Below are positions 62,039 to 64,000 of a stretch of DNA of 64,000 nt, piece after piece; the stretch's first letter is position 1, and the number at the start of each line of letters is the position of its first letter. Location of the stretch: NCBI RefSeq assembly GCF_014266025.1, contig NZ_JACMYC010000001.1, positions 620,001 to 684,000 on the forward strand, written 5' to 3'. The notes under the pieces are model-generated. The model was not told the DNA's origin and did no database searches. It worked only from the letters and a program-made list of their open reading frames with translations. This stretch comes from Nocardioides deserti (GTDB lineage: Bacteria > Actinomycetota > Actinomycetes > Propionibacteriales > Nocardioidaceae). The translations under genes and the position numbers were made by a program.

Positions 62039-63094
62039 GTGCCGGCGGCGACCCCCTACCTGTGCGTCGACCTCGACCGGTTGCGGCGCAACGTGCGGGT
62101 CGTCGCCGAGCGCGCCGCGGCGCAGCAGGTCGCGCTCCGACCGCACGTCAAGACGCACAAGAGCCCGGAGATCGCCCGGCTCCAGCTCGTCCACGGGGCC
62201 GTCGGCATCACCGTCGCGACCATCGGCGAGGCCGAGCTGTTCGCCCGACACGGCTGCGAGGACGTCTTCATCGCCTATCCGCTCTGGCTCGACGAGCGCG
62301 CGGCGGGCCGGGTCCGCGAGCTGACCGAGAAGGCGCGCGTCGCCTTCGCCGTCGACTCGGCGGCAGCGGCGGCCAATGCCGGCCGGCTCCTCGGCCGCAC
62401 GCCGGTCGAGGTCCTGGTCGAGATCGACAGCGGCCAGCACCGCACGGGAGCCACCCCGGAGGAGGCCGGCGCGGTCGCGACGACCGCGGTCCGCGCCGGG
62501 CTCGAGGTGCGCGGGGTGTTCACGTTCCCCGGCCACTCCTACGCGCCGGGAGCGGCCGAGTCGGCCGCCCGGGACGAGGCCGCCGCCCTCGCCGCCGCCC
62601 GGGCGTCGGTGGAGGCCGCCGGGATCGAGGTGCGGGTGGTGAGCGGCGGGTCGACCCCGACCTCCGCGCACACCGACACCTCGGTCGTCACCGAGCTGCG
62701 GCCGGGTGTCTACGTCTTCGGCGACGCCCAGCAGTGGGAGCTCGGTACGACGACGCCCGACCGGATCGCGCTGAGCTGCCGGTCGACCGTGATCAGCCAC
62801 AGCGGCGGCCGGGCCGTGCTCGACGCCGGCAGCAAGGTGCTCGGTGCCGACCGGGCGGGCTGGTCGACCGGGCACGGCCGGCTGCCGGCGTACCCCGACG
62901 CCCGCATCGTGCTCCTCGCCGAGAACCGCGCCGTCGTCGACATGGCCGGCGCCCCGCTCCCCCGGCTCGGCACCCAGGTCGACGTCGTGCCCAACCACGT
63001 CTGCTCCGCGGTCAACCTCGTCGACGACCTGTGGGTCGAGGAGGCCGGTGCGCTGCGCGCCTGGCCGGTCGCGGCCCGTGGGCTGAACTGCTGA
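62039..63094 (+). CDS. PLP-dependent alanine-racemase-fold protein (D-threonine aldolase/D-serine dehydratase type)
   Basis: A 351-residue fold-type III enzyme. The PLP lysine is in LRPHVKTHKSPEIA, the family motif GITVATIGEAELF follows, and the C-terminal metal-site motif PNHVCSAVNL (His and Cys) is that of D-threonine aldolases and DSD1 D-serine dehydratases. It should cleave or dehydrate a D-beta-hydroxy amino acid. The GTG lies one base after the aldo/keto reductase stop. Confidence 0.88.
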   Translation: MPAATPYLCVDLDRLRRNVRVVAERAAAQQVALRPHVKTHKSPEIARLQLVHGAVGITVATIGEAELFARHGCEDVFIAYPLWLDERAAGRVRELTEKARVAFAVDSAAAAANAGRLLGRTPVEVLVEIDSGQHRTGATPEEAGAVATTAVRAGLEVRGVFTFPGHSYAPGAAESAARDEAAALAAARASVEAAGIEVRVVSGGSTPTSAHTDTSVVTELRPGVYVFGDAQQWELGTTTPDRIALSCRSTVISHSGGRAVLDAGSKVLGADRAGWSTGHGRLPAYPDARIVLLAENRAVVDMAGAPLPRLGTQVDVVPNHVCSAVNLVDDLWVEEAGALRAWPVAARGLNC

Positions 63095-63104
63095 GCCCGC
63101 CGCC

Positions 63105-63110
63105 TACGAT
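63105..63110 (+). promoter_or_regulatory. -10 box of the cyclophilin gene
   Basis: TACGAT, seven bases before the ATG at 63118, with no ribosome site, predicts a leaderless mRNA. Confidence 0.55.
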
Positions 63111-63117
63111 CGGCGCC

Positions 63118-63786
63118 ATGCTCAAGCGCCCCCTCGCCGTCCTGGCCACGCTCGCCGCCGTCTCGCTGCTCGCCTCCTGCGGCGACGACGAGGGATCCAC
63201 CGCCTCCGACGCGCCCGAGGGCGACGGTCCGAGCTGCACCTACCGCGAGGACGGCCAGGAGGCGGCCAAGGAGGTCGACCTCCCGCCCAGCCAGGCGACC
63301 GTCAGCGGCACCGTGTCCGGGACGATCGCGACCAACATCGGCGACATCGGCCTGGAGCTCGACGCCGAGGCCGCGCCGTGCACCGTCAACAGCTTCGTGT
63401 CGCTCGCGGAGCAGGGCTACTACGACGACACCACCTGCCACCGGCTCACCACCGCGGCCGCCGGCATCCAGGTCCTGCAGTGCGGCGACCCGACGGCCAC
63501 CGGCATGGGCGGCCCCGGCTACACCATCGACGACGAGGTCACCGGCGACGAGACCTACCCCGACGGCACGCTCGCCATGGCGAAGACGGCCGCCCCCGAC
63601 TCCGGCGGCTCGCAGTTCTTCATCGTGTACGGCGAGACCCCGCTGACCCCGGAGTACACCGTCTTCGGCACCGTCGACGAGGCCGGCCTCGAGGCCGTCC
63701 AGGAGGTCGCGAAGGCCGGCAACGGCCCCGACGGCGTCACCCCCGCCGAGGCCGTCGACATCTCCTCCGTCACGATCGCGGACTGA
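63118..63786 (+). CDS. Cyclophilin-type peptidyl-prolyl isomerase lipoprotein
   Basis: A 222-residue predicted exported lipoprotein with lipobox LASC (Cys21), a Ser/Asp-rich linker, then a cyclophilin domain (about 62-222): TNIGDIGLELDAEAAPCTVNSF, YYDDTTCHRL, DGTLAMAKTAAPDSGGSQFFIVYG. Some active-site aromatic positions are altered, as in other actinobacterial secreted cyclophilins. It is the second lipoprotein-type prolyl isomerase in the window. Confidence 0.92.
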   Translation: MLKRPLAVLATLAAVSLLASCGDDEGSTASDAPEGDGPSCTYREDGQEAAKEVDLPPSQATVSGTVSGTIATNIGDIGLELDAEAAPCTVNSFVSLAEQGYYDDTTCHRLTTAAAGIQVLQCGDPTATGMGGPGYTIDDEVTGDETYPDGTLAMAKTAAPDSGGSQFFIVYGETPLTPEYTVFGTVDEAGLEAVQEVAKAGNGPDGVTPAEAVDISSVTIAD

Positions 63787-64000
63787 CCCGCCGCCTCCGC
63801 GCCAGGAGGACCTGCGCGAGCGTGCCCGCCAGGGCGAGCACCGCGATGCCGCCGACCGCGAGCACGGCGCGGTTCGGGCTCCCCCACGGCCACGACCCGC
63901 GAAGGACGGCTCCGGTGCCCGCCGGGGCGATGCCCACGAGCGCGACCGCCCAGAAGACCGGGCTCACGACCAACAGCGGCTCGCGTCCCGTCCCTGCCTG
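63770..64000 (-). CDS. Membrane protein, partial at window edge
   Basis: A minus-strand frame open to the end of the window, with at least two hydrophobic segments (VVSPVFWAVALVGIAPAG and AVLAVGGIAVLALAGTLAQV) and a basic C-terminus RRRRVSPRS. The start lies outside or is a TTG at 63973. Its stop lies 17 bases inside the convergent cyclophilin gene. Family unknown. Confidence 0.55.
   Translation of the reverse strand, partial: QAGTGREPLLVVSPVFWAVALVGIAPAGTGAVLRGSWPWGSPNRAVLAVGGIAVLALAGTLAQVLLARRRRVSPRS

Overview
The window is a very GC-rich, gene-dense stretch of an actinomycete chromosome. A complete Pup-proteasome locus, Tat genes, RbpA, FxsA, a polyprenol-phosphomannose synthase and many GTG/TTG starts in 4-base ATGA/GTGA overlaps all point to Actinobacteria. 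Codon use and gene content fit a Nocardioides-like member of the Propionibacteriales, but no rRNA or other species marker is present, so the genus is an inference. I saw no tRNA, rRNA, CRISPR array, insertion sequence or phage gene.

Layout. (1) 1-18 kb is the protein-degradation and core block: arc/mpa, a tiny membrane ORF, divergent ybaK-like and methyltransferase genes, then dop, pup, prcB, prcA, pafA, an FKBP lipoprotein, pafB, pafC, tatA, tatC, a lipid-kinase-like gene, helY, and a 5'-3' exonuclease. The order is close to that of Mycobacterium tuberculosis, as I recall it. (2) 18-27 kb carries an Lrp regulator, a lysine 2,3-aminomutase-like enzyme, and an acyl-CoA block (GNAT, a frameshifted amidohydrolase, AMP ligase, enoyl-CoA hydratase) divergent from a TetR regulator and a FadD. 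(3) 27.6-31 kb is an envelope and transcription block: lnt, ppm, fxsA and rbpA, the last with a consensus sigma-R-type promoter. (4) 31-40 kb holds a UMF1-type transporter, a glycerophosphodiesterase, an XRE-MurA fusion next to a perfect palindrome, two zinc alcohol dehydrogenases, a PhoD-like phosphatase and small ORFs. (5) 40.6-52.9 kb is a coherent catabolic island. It holds a Dpp-type ABC importer, a NanA/DapA-family lyase, a ROK kinase, NanE, NagA, a GntR regulator, an acetylxylan-esterase-family hydrolase and a SIS-domain sugar-phosphate enzyme. Together they form a plausible complete route from a sialic acid or related amino sugar to fructose-6-phosphate. (6) 53-64 kb holds an SDR, a sulfite-oxidase-like protein with its flavin reductase, a large HPII-like catalase, an MFS transporter, a class E-like sortase, an aldo/keto reductase, a D-threonine-aldolase-like enzyme and a cyclophilin lipoprotein.

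Two sequence-level themes run through the window. Thirteen genes have a TANNNT box exactly 6 or 7 bases before the start codon, which is the pattern of leaderless transcription. Several spacers also hold nested or overlapping inverted repeats that no gene explains (16.4, 18.8, 31.1 and 58.1 kb). The items most worth following up are the XRE-MurA fusion with its palindrome, the amino-sugar island, and the overlapping repeat arrays.
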